NCBI RefSeq assembly: GCF_005843925.1
Contig: NZ_VCBC01000001.1
Span: 1-64,000, forward strand
Reading direction: 5' to 3'
Source of the DNA: Thalassotalea litorea
GTDB taxonomy: Bacteria > Pseudomonadota > Gammaproteobacteria > Enterobacterales > Alteromonadaceae
Length of the DNA stretch: 64,000 nt
A program made the position numbers and the translations under genes. Positions 56,605 through 64,000 of this stretch are shown in pieces. How positions within the stretch are numbered: position 1 is the stretch's first letter; each line of letters opens with the position of its first letter. Under the pieces are notes generated by a model. It was not told the DNA's origin. It made no database searches and saw only the letters and a list, made by a program, of their open reading frames with translations.

Positions 56605-57967
56605 GCCAGTTTTATGCATTATTACCTTGTTGACATTCACCGCAATGGCGCAGGATGATGCGCAAGACAATCATCAAAACACGACTCAAACCATCGAATC
56701 GTTAGTTGCTTCCAACCAACTACAAATCACCATAAAACGAGTGAACGACGCGCAAACCATTGCCCGACAAGCCATTACATTTGAGGTGGAAGTGGCTACG
56801 AATCGCTGGTTTTCCCGTGGAACCCGCATCGAAGAATTTGATTTAGAAAATACCATTATCTTACCTTTTGAAGGCCTCGCATTTAATTCATCACGGATGA
56901 TTGATGGCGCTACCTGGACCACACAATCCAGAGATATCACCATTTATCCGCTTGATGAAGGCGAATACGTATCATCGCAGATTCGCGTGTTTATATCCGT
57001 TAATACGGAACATTCCGGGGCCGTAGAAGGTTACTGGCAATTGGATCCCATTAAATTTTCTGTGTCCCAACCAAAGCAACTTGCGCTGGTCGATCATTAT
57101 GTCGTAACGGACACGTTTCGCATAAAGAAACGTAGTGACTTTAACAAGAATAATAATTACCAGATTGGTGACAGTGTCACTCTAAACGTTGAATTGCACG
57201 CCGAACGGGTGCCAGCAATGATGCTACCCGAATTGACAGACGTGGACATCAAAGGGATCAGTGTTTTCGACGAAGAGCCAGTATTAAACGATCAACAATC
57301 ACGCGGCGAATTTAACAGTAGTCGTCAGCAAACCCGTACGTATATTTTCGAGCAAGCCGGCGATTATAAAATCCCAGAGCAGAAGTTTTTCTTTTGGGAT
57401 CCGAGCCAAAAACGACTTAAGACCCGAAAACTCAGGGGCTTCACAATTCATATTGAAAGTGATCCAAATCAGCAGGCCAAACCCCGAAAAAATGAGCAAA
57501 TAACACCGATACCGACAATTCCCTGGGAACGAGTATTTGGCGTTGCTTTAATCATTTCGTTACTAATTGTTCTGTTTCGCAATCGTCAGGCGATTGGTCG
57601 GTTTTATAAGCAGGTGACTCGTTATCAAAGACGACAATACCGAAACGCATATATAAAAGCCTGCAACGATGGTGAATACCAAAAGGCATGCGAATGTTTA
57701 TTCCGGTTTCTGCAAACAGGCAAGACCCGCCATGAGACGTTACACGACTACTTTCCATCAGAGCCGCAACGTACCGCCTTAAAAGAGCTCGTCGCTCTTG
57801 CCTATGATATCAATGAACCTATCCCACAGAAAAAACTGGTCACTCGGGGCAGCTTCGCGCGTCGTAATATGCTCAGTTTGTTAAAACCCGAAGCCTTAGC
57901 CACTGGCCATATCAGGGAAAACCTGGCATTGCTAACGATCAACCCCCGGCAATGCCCTGACGATTAG
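56591..57967 (+). CDS. BatD family exported protein
   Basis: A 458-residue protein with a signal peptide (about 1-20, ending AMA), an Ig-like beta-rich periplasmic part with QARQAITFEVEVAT-type strands, and a C-terminal helix (about 325-341, VFGVALIISLLIVLF) followed by a basic cytoplasmic tail. This is the BatD plan. The start ATGATG at 56591-56594 overlaps the previous gene by 14 bases. It ends the MoxR-Bat operon, which then meets tatD tail to tail. Confidence 0.88.
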   Translation: MMKIKPVLCIITLLTFTAMAQDDAQDNHQNTTQTIESLVASNQLQITIKRVNDAQTIARQAITFEVEVATNRWFSRGTRIEEFDLENTIILPFEGLAFNSSRMIDGATWTTQSRDITIYPLDEGEYVSSQIRVFISVNTEHSGAVEGYWQLDPIKFSVSQPKQLALVDHYVVTDTFRIKKRSDFNKNNNYQIGDSVTLNVELHAERVPAMMLPELTDVDIKGISVFDEEPVLNDQQSRGEFNSSRQQTRTYIFEQAGDYKIPEQKFFFWDPSQKRLKTRKLRGFTIHIESDPNQQAKPRKNEQITPIPTIPWERVFGVALIISLLIVLFRNRQAIGRFYKQVTRYQRRQYRNAYIKACNDGEYQKACECLFRFLQTGKTRHETLHDYFPSEPQRTALKELVALAYDINEPIPQKKLVTRGSFARRNMLSLLKPEALATGHIRENLALLTINPRQCPDD

Positions 57968-58009
57968 CTAAAGCACCTCAATCTGTGGCGATTGATAATG
58001 CGGGGAATA

Positions 58010-58780
58010 TTAAGACTTGTGAAAAAGCCGGTGGTAATTGGCACTGGACAATTCGGCAATTTGCGCGACGGTTTGGCCACGAACCTCGGCCAATAGTTCG
58101 GCCACATGGACGACAAACGCGGGTTGGTTTTGTTTACCACGATGAGGGACTGGGGCTAAATAAGGTGCGTCAGTTTCGATTAAGAACCTGTCATCTGGAA
58201 CCTTTTGGGCCACTTCTCTTAACTCGTCAGCATTTTTAAAGGTGACAATACCAGAGAATGAGATATAAAAGCCCATTTGCAAGGCTTGTTCGGCCATTTC
58301 CCAGCTTTCCGTGAAACAATGTAAAACGCCACCAACCTGTTCGGCTCCGCCGTTGCGCATGATATCCAGCGTATCCTGGCGGGCATCACGAGTGTGGATG
58401 ATCAAAGGTTTATTTAATTGCTTTGCAACCTTGATATGTTTTTGAAAAGAATCCTGCTGTACCTGTTTGGTTTCTGGCGCGTAAAAATAATCCAGCCCGG
58501 TCTCACCGATCGCGACTACCCGCGGGTCATTACTTAGCTGAGTCAGGCGCTCAATATCAATTTCATCGCCCTGATTTAATGGGTGAGTGCCACAGGAAAT
58601 GTCTACCTGTTCGTATGGCTTGGTTGCTTCAGCCATCGCTGGAAATTCATCCAGAGTTACAGACACACAAAGCATCCGGGAAACATTGGCTTTGCTTGCA
58701 AGATCGATGACTTCGCGGATACCGCCGGGGAATTCAGACAGTTTCAAGCGATCGAGATGACAATGAGAGTCGATAAACAC
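58010..58780 (-). CDS. ycfH: TatD/YcfH-family metal-dependent hydrolase
   Basis: A TIM-barrel metal hydrolase of 256 aa. Metal ligands are in MFIDSHCHLDRL (residues 1-12), Glu in GETGLDYF, HTRDA, HCFTESWEMAE and TDAPYLAPVPHRGK. TatD-family enzymes act as DNases or DNA-repair hydrolases in the cytoplasm. It follows holB and pilZ on the same strand, the same neighbour as in E. coli, and is convergent with the MoxR-Bat operon (42-bp gap). Confidence 0.93.
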   Translation of the reverse strand: MFIDSHCHLDRLKLSEFPGGIREVIDLASKANVSRMLCVSVTLDEFPAMAEATKPYEQVDISCGTHPLNQGDEIDIERLTQLSNDPRVVAIGETGLDYFYAPETKQVQQDSFQKHIKVAKQLNKPLIIHTRDARQDTLDIMRNGGAEQVGGVLHCFTESWEMAEQALQMGFYISFSGIVTFKNADELREVAQKVPDDRFLIETDAPYLAPVPHRGKQNQPAFVVHVAELLAEVRGQTVAQIAELSSANYHRLFHKS

Positions 58781-58834
58781 AAAAAGCTCCGGTTCAGAAA
58801 AAACCGAATTTTAGCACGTAACCTGCCGCGCAGG

Positions 58835-59161
58835 CTACATCGTATAGGTCGGTTCTTTTGAGTTCAACATACGCCCAAGACTGGTCTCAATTTGGTTACG
58901 CACATTAAATTCATCGTCTAAAAACGCAACACCGACACCCGACTCGGTACCATTGTGTGCGCCAGCAGGCGTAATCCAACAAACCTGCGTTTTCAACGTG
59001 ACATGCTCTTCTTGGCCTGGCAGTAATACCTGCAAAGAAATACTATCACCAAGCTCATATGGCTGGGTCGTCTTTATGAATAATCCGCCTTGTTTTAAAA
59101 AAGGCATGTAAGATAAATACAGGTCTTTTTCATTGGCAAATTCCAAGGTAATTTGGGTCAT
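58835..59161 (-). CDS. pilZ: PilZ domain protein
   Basis: A 108-residue single PilZ domain. This type sits in the holB-pilZ-tatD order, as in Pseudomonas, where PilZ is needed for type IV pilus assembly. The N-terminal RxxxR c-di-GMP motif of binding PilZ domains is absent, as for the pilus-type PilZ. The segment GDSISLQVLLPGQEEHVTLKTQVCWI shows the barrel. It starts 12 bases after the holB stop. Confidence 0.9.
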   Translation of the reverse strand: MTQITLEFANEKDLYLSYMPFLKQGGLFIKTTQPYELGDSISLQVLLPGQEEHVTLKTQVCWITPAGAHNGTESGVGVAFLDDEFNVRNQIETSLGRMLNSKEPTYTM

Positions 59162-59173
59162 TTTTACTTCCTG

Positions 59174-60139
59174 TTAACGCGGACGCTTTTCTGCATTGTT
59201 ACTTATCAATTTAAGTAAATCAATAACTAAGGACTCAATCACAAACTTTTTATTGGCCTGTGTAAGTTGTTTCAATTGACGGCTAGCATGGGTGATCAAG
59301 GTTATTGCCTGAATTAAAGTATCCGGACGGCTCTGGCTCAGTTTGGCAAGGCCCTCATGCTCTCTGATCCCCTGCCATTGATACGCCTTTCGTGTCGCGG
59401 CGGTAAACTGTTGCATTAACCAGCCCAACGCGAATGAATGCTCAGTTAAAAATGCGACCAGCTCTTCGGTTTGTTGCGGTTGCATTAGCCAGGCATTGAA
59501 TACGGTTTCAAACGTGGTAAACAGTTGCCCCTGCTCTTTGTCCTGCAACTGTGTTAAATGACTCATATTGGCATAGTCATCAATTAACGGCGAGTCTCCC
59601 AGGCTTTGTTTCAATGCTGAGCCTACCGGGGGCCGAATATCAAACCGTGTACACCTCGATTGAATTGTCGGCAATAAACGATCACTGTCATAACTGGTTA
59701 ATAACAAAAAACTGAACGGTGTCGGCTCTTCCAGGGTTTTCAATAAGGCATTCGCCGCCGCTTCAGTCATTAATTCGGCTTGTTGAATAATAACGACTTT
59801 ACTCTGACCTAATTGCGCCTTTTTAACCAGAAACTGATTTGCCTTACGAATACTTTCCACGCCAATGTGAGCTTTTTCAGCTTCGATATGCACAATGTCC
59901 GGGTGGTTGCCAGCGAGAATTAATGTACAGGCTTTGCAATGACCACAGGCCGGCCCCCATAAACCATTTTCAGGGCAAAGAAGTTGGCGAGCCAACCAGT
60001 AACCCAAATCCCATGTGCCACTGCCGGGATGACCATTAAATAAAATGCCATGTGGGAGTTTTTGCTGCGCTAACAACTGAGTCAATTGCTCAGTTATTGG
60101 TGCCAACCAGTTTTTTTGAGAAAGCGTATTATCGCCCAT
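59174..60139 (-). CDS. holB: DNA polymerase III delta' subunit
   Basis: A clamp-loader subunit of 321 aa. The zinc module has Cys55, Cys65, Cys68 and Cys71 (CPENGLWGPACGHCKAC). The P-loop is degenerate (GHPGSGTW), as in E. coli delta', so it does not bind ATP. It lies five bases after tmk. Sensor SRC and the following fold are seen in LLPTIQSRCTRFDI. Confidence 0.94.
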   Translation of the reverse strand: MGDNTLSQKNWLAPITEQLTQLLAQQKLPHGILFNGHPGSGTWDLGYWLARQLLCPENGLWGPACGHCKACTLILAGNHPDIVHIEAEKAHIGVESIRKANQFLVKKAQLGQSKVVIIQQAELMTEAAANALLKTLEEPTPFSFLLLTSYDSDRLLPTIQSRCTRFDIRPPVGSALKQSLGDSPLIDDYANMSHLTQLQDKEQGQLFTTFETVFNAWLMQPQQTEELVAFLTEHSFALGWLMQQFTAATRKAYQWQGIREHEGLAKLSQSRPDTLIQAITLITHASRQLKQLTQANKKFVIESLVIDLLKLISNNAEKRPR

Positions 60140-60144
60140 ATAAA

Positions 60145-60780
60145 TTAACGATTTTCCTGTAAATAGCTGCGCAGTCGGTGCTCTATCTGAGCATGGACAT
60201 CCTGCATCGGTTGGCCTGCATCAATTACCAGGATACTTTCATCCCGATTGGCGAAGCTCAAATATTTATCTCGCACTCGATAGAAAAAATCAATTTTTTC
60301 CTGTTCAATACGATCGAGTTCACCACGATTGGCTGCACGTTGCAAACCAATTTTTGGATCAATATCCAGATATAATGTCAGGTCAGGCTTAAAGCCTTTC
60401 AACGTGATATTGGCTAAGCTCTCAAGTACGCTATCATCCATCTGGCGCCCGCCGCCTTGATAGGCGCGGGAAGACAAATCGTGACGATCACCAATCACCC
60501 ATTGCCCAAGTGTAAGGGCAGGTTTAATCACGTTGTGAATTAATTGCGAACGGCTTGCATACATCAGGAACAATTCACATTCCGGGGTCAAGGTTTCCTC
60601 TAAATCTGGGGATTTAACCAGACTTCGTAATGACTCGGCTAACGGCGTTCCACCGGGTTCACGGGTTTTAATATAATCGATGTTAAATTGCGCGAATGTC
60701 CGTTCAATCACAGCAATAGCGCTGGACTTACCTGCGCCTTCAATTCCTTCGATAACAATAAATTTGCCAGATTGACTCAT
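60145..60780 (-). CDS. tmk: Thymidylate kinase
   Basis: It phosphorylates dTMP to dTDP (211 aa). The P-loop GIEGAGKS is at residues 12-19, the DRHDLSS segment at about 98-104, and the LID-like YQGGGR follows. Its ATG overlaps the mltG stop by four bases. Confidence 0.96.
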   Translation of the reverse strand: MSQSGKFIVIEGIEGAGKSSAIAVIERTFAQFNIDYIKTREPGGTPLAESLRSLVKSPDLEETLTPECELFLMYASRSQLIHNVIKPALTLGQWVIGDRHDLSSRAYQGGGRQMDDSVLESLANITLKGFKPDLTLYLDIDPKIGLQRAANRGELDRIEQEKIDFFYRVRDKYLSFANRDESILVIDAGQPMQDVHAQIEHRLRSYLQENR

Positions 60781-61769
60781 GGTTTTCCTCTTTGGTACTT
60801 ATCTACCGCGCGGTTATGATCGGCCAGGTTTGTGGAGAATATATGCTCGCCATTGCCTTTACTGACAAAATATAAATATTCACTGTCGGCAGGATTGACA
60901 CTGGCATCCAATGCCGTTTTACCTGGCATCGCAATAGGTGTTGGTGGCAGACCGTTGATTTGATAAGTGTTATACGCGGTTTTTTCGCGTATGTTTGCGT
61001 AGGTAATATCGCCAGTGTAGCGTTCTTGCAGACCATAGATTATGGTGGGATCCGTTTGTAATCGCATCCGTTTACGCAAGCGATTTACAAATACCGCGCT
61101 GATCAGCGGTTGTTCGGCGATAACGGCTGTCTCTTTTTCAATAATGGAAGCCATGATCAGGGCCTGATAGGCATTGTCATAGGGTAAACCCTGTGCGCGT
61201 CGCTGCCAGCTATCTTCCAGCTCTTTTTGCATACGTGAATACGCCTGCTTTAAGATAACGACATCACGAGTTCCCTGACTGAATGTGTAGGTATCCGGGA
61301 AAAACAACCCTTCTGGATGAATGGCTCCAGGAAACTGGTGTTGTATCTGTTCCCAGGATTTATTCTGCAATGTTTGCTGAATGTTGGGGTGCTGCACGAG
61401 AATTTTTAGCCATTCTTTAAACGTACTTCCTTCAACAAACGTAATTTTGAATTGATGCTCTTGACCCGTGACCAGCAATGCCAATAATTGCGCGAATGTG
61501 AGGTTAGGTTTGATTTGATAGGTGCCAGCTTTAACCTGAGTCAGCTGAGGGTTGACCTTGCCATACAGTTTATAAGGCCAGGTGGAATCTATCCACTGCT
61601 GTTGCATCGCGTGTTTTAACAAGCTGTGATAACTACTGCCTTTTTTCAACGTAAATAGCTGTATTTGCTTAATATTCAGCGGTTGTTCAACGGTCTGTTC
61701 GACTTTGAAATAGAGTCCGACTGTCGCCAACACGGCAATTATAAATAGCCCCAAAAACCAACGCAACAT
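60777..61769 (-). CDS. mltG: Endolytic murein transglycosylase
   Basis: A membrane-anchored peptidoglycan terminase (330 aa, YceG). One N-terminal helix (about 3-20), a LysM-like middle and the catalytic domain with Glu in SIIEKETA (211-213) and [28 protein letters not shown]. The start at 61769 is chosen because it overlaps the pabC stop as TAATG and the protein then begins with its membrane anchor; the frame to 61862 runs through pabC. Confidence 0.94.
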   Translation of the reverse strand: MLRWFLGLFIIAVLATVGLYFKVEQTVEQPLNIKQIQLFTLKKGSSYHSLLKHAMQQQWIDSTWPYKLYGKVNPQLTQVKAGTYQIKPNLTFAQLLALLVTGQEHQFKITFVEGSTFKEWLKILVQHPNIQQTLQNKSWEQIQHQFPGAIHPEGLFFPDTYTFSQGTRDVVILKQAYSRMQKELEDSWQRRAQGLPYDNAYQALIMASIIEKETAVIAEQPLISAVFVNRLRKRMRLQTDPTIIYGLQERYTGDITYANIREKTAYNTYQINGLPPTPIAMPGKTALDASVNPADSEYLYFVSKGNGEHIFSTNLADHNRAVDKYQRGKP

Positions 61770-62557
61770 TAGAATAATTCCTTTATTTCCCGGCTTAATG
61801 TTGTTGAAAGCGGTGTGTCCAAAAACTGCCTTACCGGGGCAATCTGCAGCAAAGCATTGCAAATAAACATTGAGTGAGCTTGCTGCAACTGCTCGATTGT
61901 TTGTCGGACAATTTTAACGTTTCCCAAGCCGTTTAACAATCGCTGCCTGACCAATCCGTTCACGCCACTGCTACTCAGATCCGCCGTATACCAGCAGCTA
62001 TCGATTTGCCAGAATAAATTACAACTGCTGGTTTCAATGATAAAACCATTGAGATCACAAACGACTAAATCATCATAGGCTTGATTGTCCAATTCGTTGC
62101 GCACTAACACCTGTTCCAAACGATTCAAATGTTTTATGCCTGCCAGACTTGGGTTTACGCCTAAGCGAGTGTTGGCAACGCCTAAATGAACACCCTGTGC
62201 ACGCCAATCATCATAGTGCTCTGGGTAGTCGTTAATTGTGACAATAACATTGGCCGGATTCGCATGATTTCTTGCATAGCCTCTGCCGGAGCTGCCAGCG
62301 GTAATCACCACCTTCAATGTCGCTCGTTGAAACGGCGCACACACTTGCTTTAGGTGTGACGTTAATTGCTCAAAATCAGGGGGGGTGATGTGCAATCGCT
62401 GGCAACTTTTACCCAATCGTTCAATATGTTGCGCCAGCCATTGTACCTGACCGAGCTGTACATATGCGGTCGTAAAAACGCCGTCACCAAATGCAAGCCC
62501 TCTGTCGGAAATGGTGATATTGGATTGTGGGAAAAAATTAACCGAGCTGTATAACAT
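61769..62557 (-). CDS. pabC: 4-amino-4-deoxychorismate lyase
   Basis: A PLP enzyme of folate synthesis (262 aa) producing 4-aminobenzoate. The class IV fold has ISDRGLAFGDGVFTT at 16-30, the PLP Lys in GIKHLNRLEQVLVRNE and a phosphate-binding SSGVNGLVRQRLL. It is next to fabF as in E. coli; its stop and the mltG start share one base. Confidence 0.93.
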   Translation of the reverse strand: MLYSSVNFFPQSNITISDRGLAFGDGVFTTAYVQLGQVQWLAQHIERLGKSCQRLHITPPDFEQLTSHLKQVCAPFQRATLKVVITAGSSGRGYARNHANPANVIVTINDYPEHYDDWRAQGVHLGVANTRLGVNPSLAGIKHLNRLEQVLVRNELDNQAYDDLVVCDLNGFIIETSSCNLFWQIDSCWYTADLSSSGVNGLVRQRLLNGLGNVKIVRQTIEQLQQAHSMFICNALLQIAPVRQFLDTPLSTTLSREIKELF

Positions 62558-62571
62558 ATAGGATAAAAAAT

Positions 62572-62601
62572 AAGCCTGTTTACCCGCTAGTAAACAGACT
62601 T
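62572..62601 (-). terminator. Terminator after fabF
   Basis: An AAGCCTGTTTAC/GTAAACAGACTT stem with one mismatch is followed on the minus strand by ATTTTTTA. It lies 54 bp past the fabF stop and before pabC, which may then use its own promoter or read-through. Confidence 0.75.
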
Positions 62602-62655
62602 ATCTAATGAAGTGCAAGGGATTAATTTCAATTCGAAATGAAATTATCTAAGCCC

Positions 62656-63894
62656 TTATATCTTTTTGAACAATAACGTGCCGTTGGTGCCGCCAAAGCC
62701 AAAAGAATTACACAAAGCGTATTCCAATTTCGCGTCACGTGCCTGGTGTGGCACATAATCAAGATCACAACCTTCACCGGGGTTATCCAGATTGATTGTC
62801 GGTGTGATGGTCTGATTTACCAGAGATTGAATGGTAAATATCGCTTCTGCAGCGCCTGCGGCACCTAGCATATGACCCGTCATCGATTTTGTTGATGACA
62901 CCGCCAACTTATATGCATGATCGCCAAATACGGATTTAATGCCGTTCGTCTCAGCGATATCACCCGCCGGTGTCGAGGTTCCATGGGCATTGATATAACC
63001 TACCTGCTCAGGATTGATTTTTGCATCACGCAGAGCATTACTCATTGCCAACGCACCACCACTGCCATTTTCTGGCGGTGAGGTAATATGGTGTGCATCG
63101 CCACTCATACCAAAGCCTGCAAGTTCGGCGTAAATATTTGCACCTCGTGCTTTGGCATGCTCATACTCTTCTAGCATCAGTACGCCTGCGCCATCACTTA
63201 ACACAAAGCCGTCACGATCTTGATCCCAAGGGCGTGATGCCTGTTGTGGTGCGTCATTGCGGGTCGACAAAGCTCGGGCGGCGGTAAAGCCACCGATACC
63301 GAGTACCGTAGACGCTTTTTCTGCACCGCCGGCTAGCATCGCATCAGCATCACCATAGGCGATCATTCGCGCCGCATGACCGATATTGTGGACACCTGTT
63401 GTACACGCAGTAACAATCGAAATATTTGGCCCTTTCATCCCATGCAAAATGGATAAATGACCGGAAATCATGTTCAGAATCGTTGCCGGACAGAAAAATG
63501 GTGACAGTTTTCTTATCCCGTTCTTTAATACTTTTTCATGATTTTCTTCAATTAAACCTAAACCGCCGATACCAGAACCGACAGCAACACCAACACGTGG
63601 TGCATTTTCTTCATTGATTTGTAATCCTGAATCGGCCAACGCCTGATTTCCCGCGGCGATGCCATATTGGATAAACAAATCCATTTTACGGGTTTCTTTT
63701 TTGGCGATGCCAAAAGATTCGGCGTCAAAGCCTTTGATCAGGCCTGCAAATTTGGTAGGAAAGCTGCTAATGTCAAAATGTTCAATTGGACCAATACCAC
63801 TGGTGCCTGACATCAAATGTTGCCAGGTCGATTCAGGGTCATTGGCCAAAGGACTTAATAATCCCAGTCCGGTTACCACAACTCGGCGCATCAC
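62656..63894 (-). CDS. fabF: 3-oxoacyl-[acyl-carrier-protein] synthase II
   Basis: The KAS II elongating enzyme of fatty acid synthesis (412 aa). The nucleophile is Cys164 ([16 protein letters not shown]), and the histidines are in [10 protein letters not shown] and GHMLGAAG. The ATG ATG start is at 63894. It follows acpP as in most gammaproteobacteria, with a terminator between. Confidence 0.97.
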   Translation of the reverse strand: MMRRVVVTGLGLLSPLANDPESTWQHLMSGTSGIGPIEHFDISSFPTKFAGLIKGFDAESFGIAKKETRKMDLFIQYGIAAGNQALADSGLQINEENAPRVGVAVGSGIGGLGLIEENHEKVLKNGIRKLSPFFCPATILNMISGHLSILHGMKGPNISIVTACTTGVHNIGHAARMIAYGDADAMLAGGAEKASTVLGIGGFTAARALSTRNDAPQQASRPWDQDRDGFVLSDGAGVLMLEEYEHAKARGANIYAELAGFGMSGDAHHITSPPENGSGGALAMSNALRDAKINPEQVGYINAHGTSTPAGDIAETNGIKSVFGDHAYKLAVSSTKSMTGHMLGAAGAAEAIFTIQSLVNQTITPTINLDNPGEGCDLDYVPHQARDAKLEYALCNSFGFGGTNGTLLFKKI

Positions 63895-63931
63895 GAATCC
63901 AATCTCCGTTTGAAATGAATAAAAACAAAAA

Positions 63932-63949
63932 AGGCGGTATTAACCGCCT
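63932..63949 (-). terminator. Terminator between acpP and fabF
   Basis: An AGGCGG/CCGCCT stem with a six-base loop is followed on the minus strand by TTTTTTG and TTTTT. It lies 19 bp past the acpP stop, allowing high acpP and lower fabF expression. Confidence 0.8.
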
Positions 63950-63967
63950 ATTTCGAATCAATGCTGA

Positions 63968-64000
63968 TTAGCTGTTTGCTGTAACGTAATCGATTGCAGC
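63968..64000 (-). CDS. acpP: Acyl carrier protein, C-terminal fragment
   Basis: The last ten codons and stop read AAIDYVTANS, the usual end of AcpP (AAIDYVN or similar). The rest lies beyond the window. Position next to fabF supports the call. Confidence 0.85.
   Translation of the reverse strand, partial: AAIDYVTANS

Overview
The window looks like a chromosome segment of a marine gammaproteobacterium of the Alteromonadales type (Colwelliaceae or Pseudoalteromonadaceae-like; genus not assignable from sequence reading alone). The reasons are the overall gene set (2-methylcitrate pathway with AcnD/PrpF, GDH-180 glutamate dehydrogenase, DUF1302/DUF1329 module, multiheme cytochrome c), the acpP-fabF-pabC-mltG-tmk-holB-pilZ-tatD order and the moderate base composition. 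Most genes are on the minus strand. The left end is cut inside an integron cassette and the right end inside acpP.

Positions 1-3744 are an integron cassette array: eight attC sites, six minus-strand cassette genes (one cut by the edge) and two ORF-less, nearly identical tandem cassettes. All cassettes read leftward, so attI and the integrase should lie just right of 3744, but no integrase is there. What follows is an attC-like scar, a non-coding tract with a 94-bp tandem repeat carrying palindromes (3861-4170), and then ihfA-pheT-pheS. This is the accessory part of the window.

Positions 4300-18300 hold pheS-pheT-ihfA (with a possible Phe-rich leader peptide), a NatA/NatB-type ABC exporter, an exported M28 peptidase, asparagine synthetase B, two small proteins (DUF3012 lipoprotein, DUF3565), an exported YtcJ-like amidohydrolase, and a convergent pair made of an exported HExxH protein and a membrane-anchored Nudix protein. 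Positions 18300-41100 hold pyrD, GDH-180, a four-gene envelope module (DUF1302, DUF1329, YCF48-like, RND/MMPL), pepN, an NhaC antiporter, the msrC-small protein-proQ-prc operon and a DUF2057-SIMPL pair.

Positions 41100-48260 are the 2-methylcitrate cycle operon (gntR-prpB-prpC-acnD-prpF) for propionyl-CoA use, with strong palindromic operator candidates before the regulator. The 0.9-kb region upstream of it is rich in signals: a 29-bp palindrome, a possible 29-residue CxxC small protein, three TTGTGA repeats phased at 11 bp ending in a CRP/FNR-like site, and a promoter-plus-terminator unit that looks like a small RNA gene. Positions 48945-57967 carry an eight-heme cytochrome c with a TPR tail and a MoxR-DUF58-DUF4381-BatA-BatB-TPR-BatD operon with overlapping starts. 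Positions 58010-64000 are the conserved fatty acid/replication housekeeping cluster.
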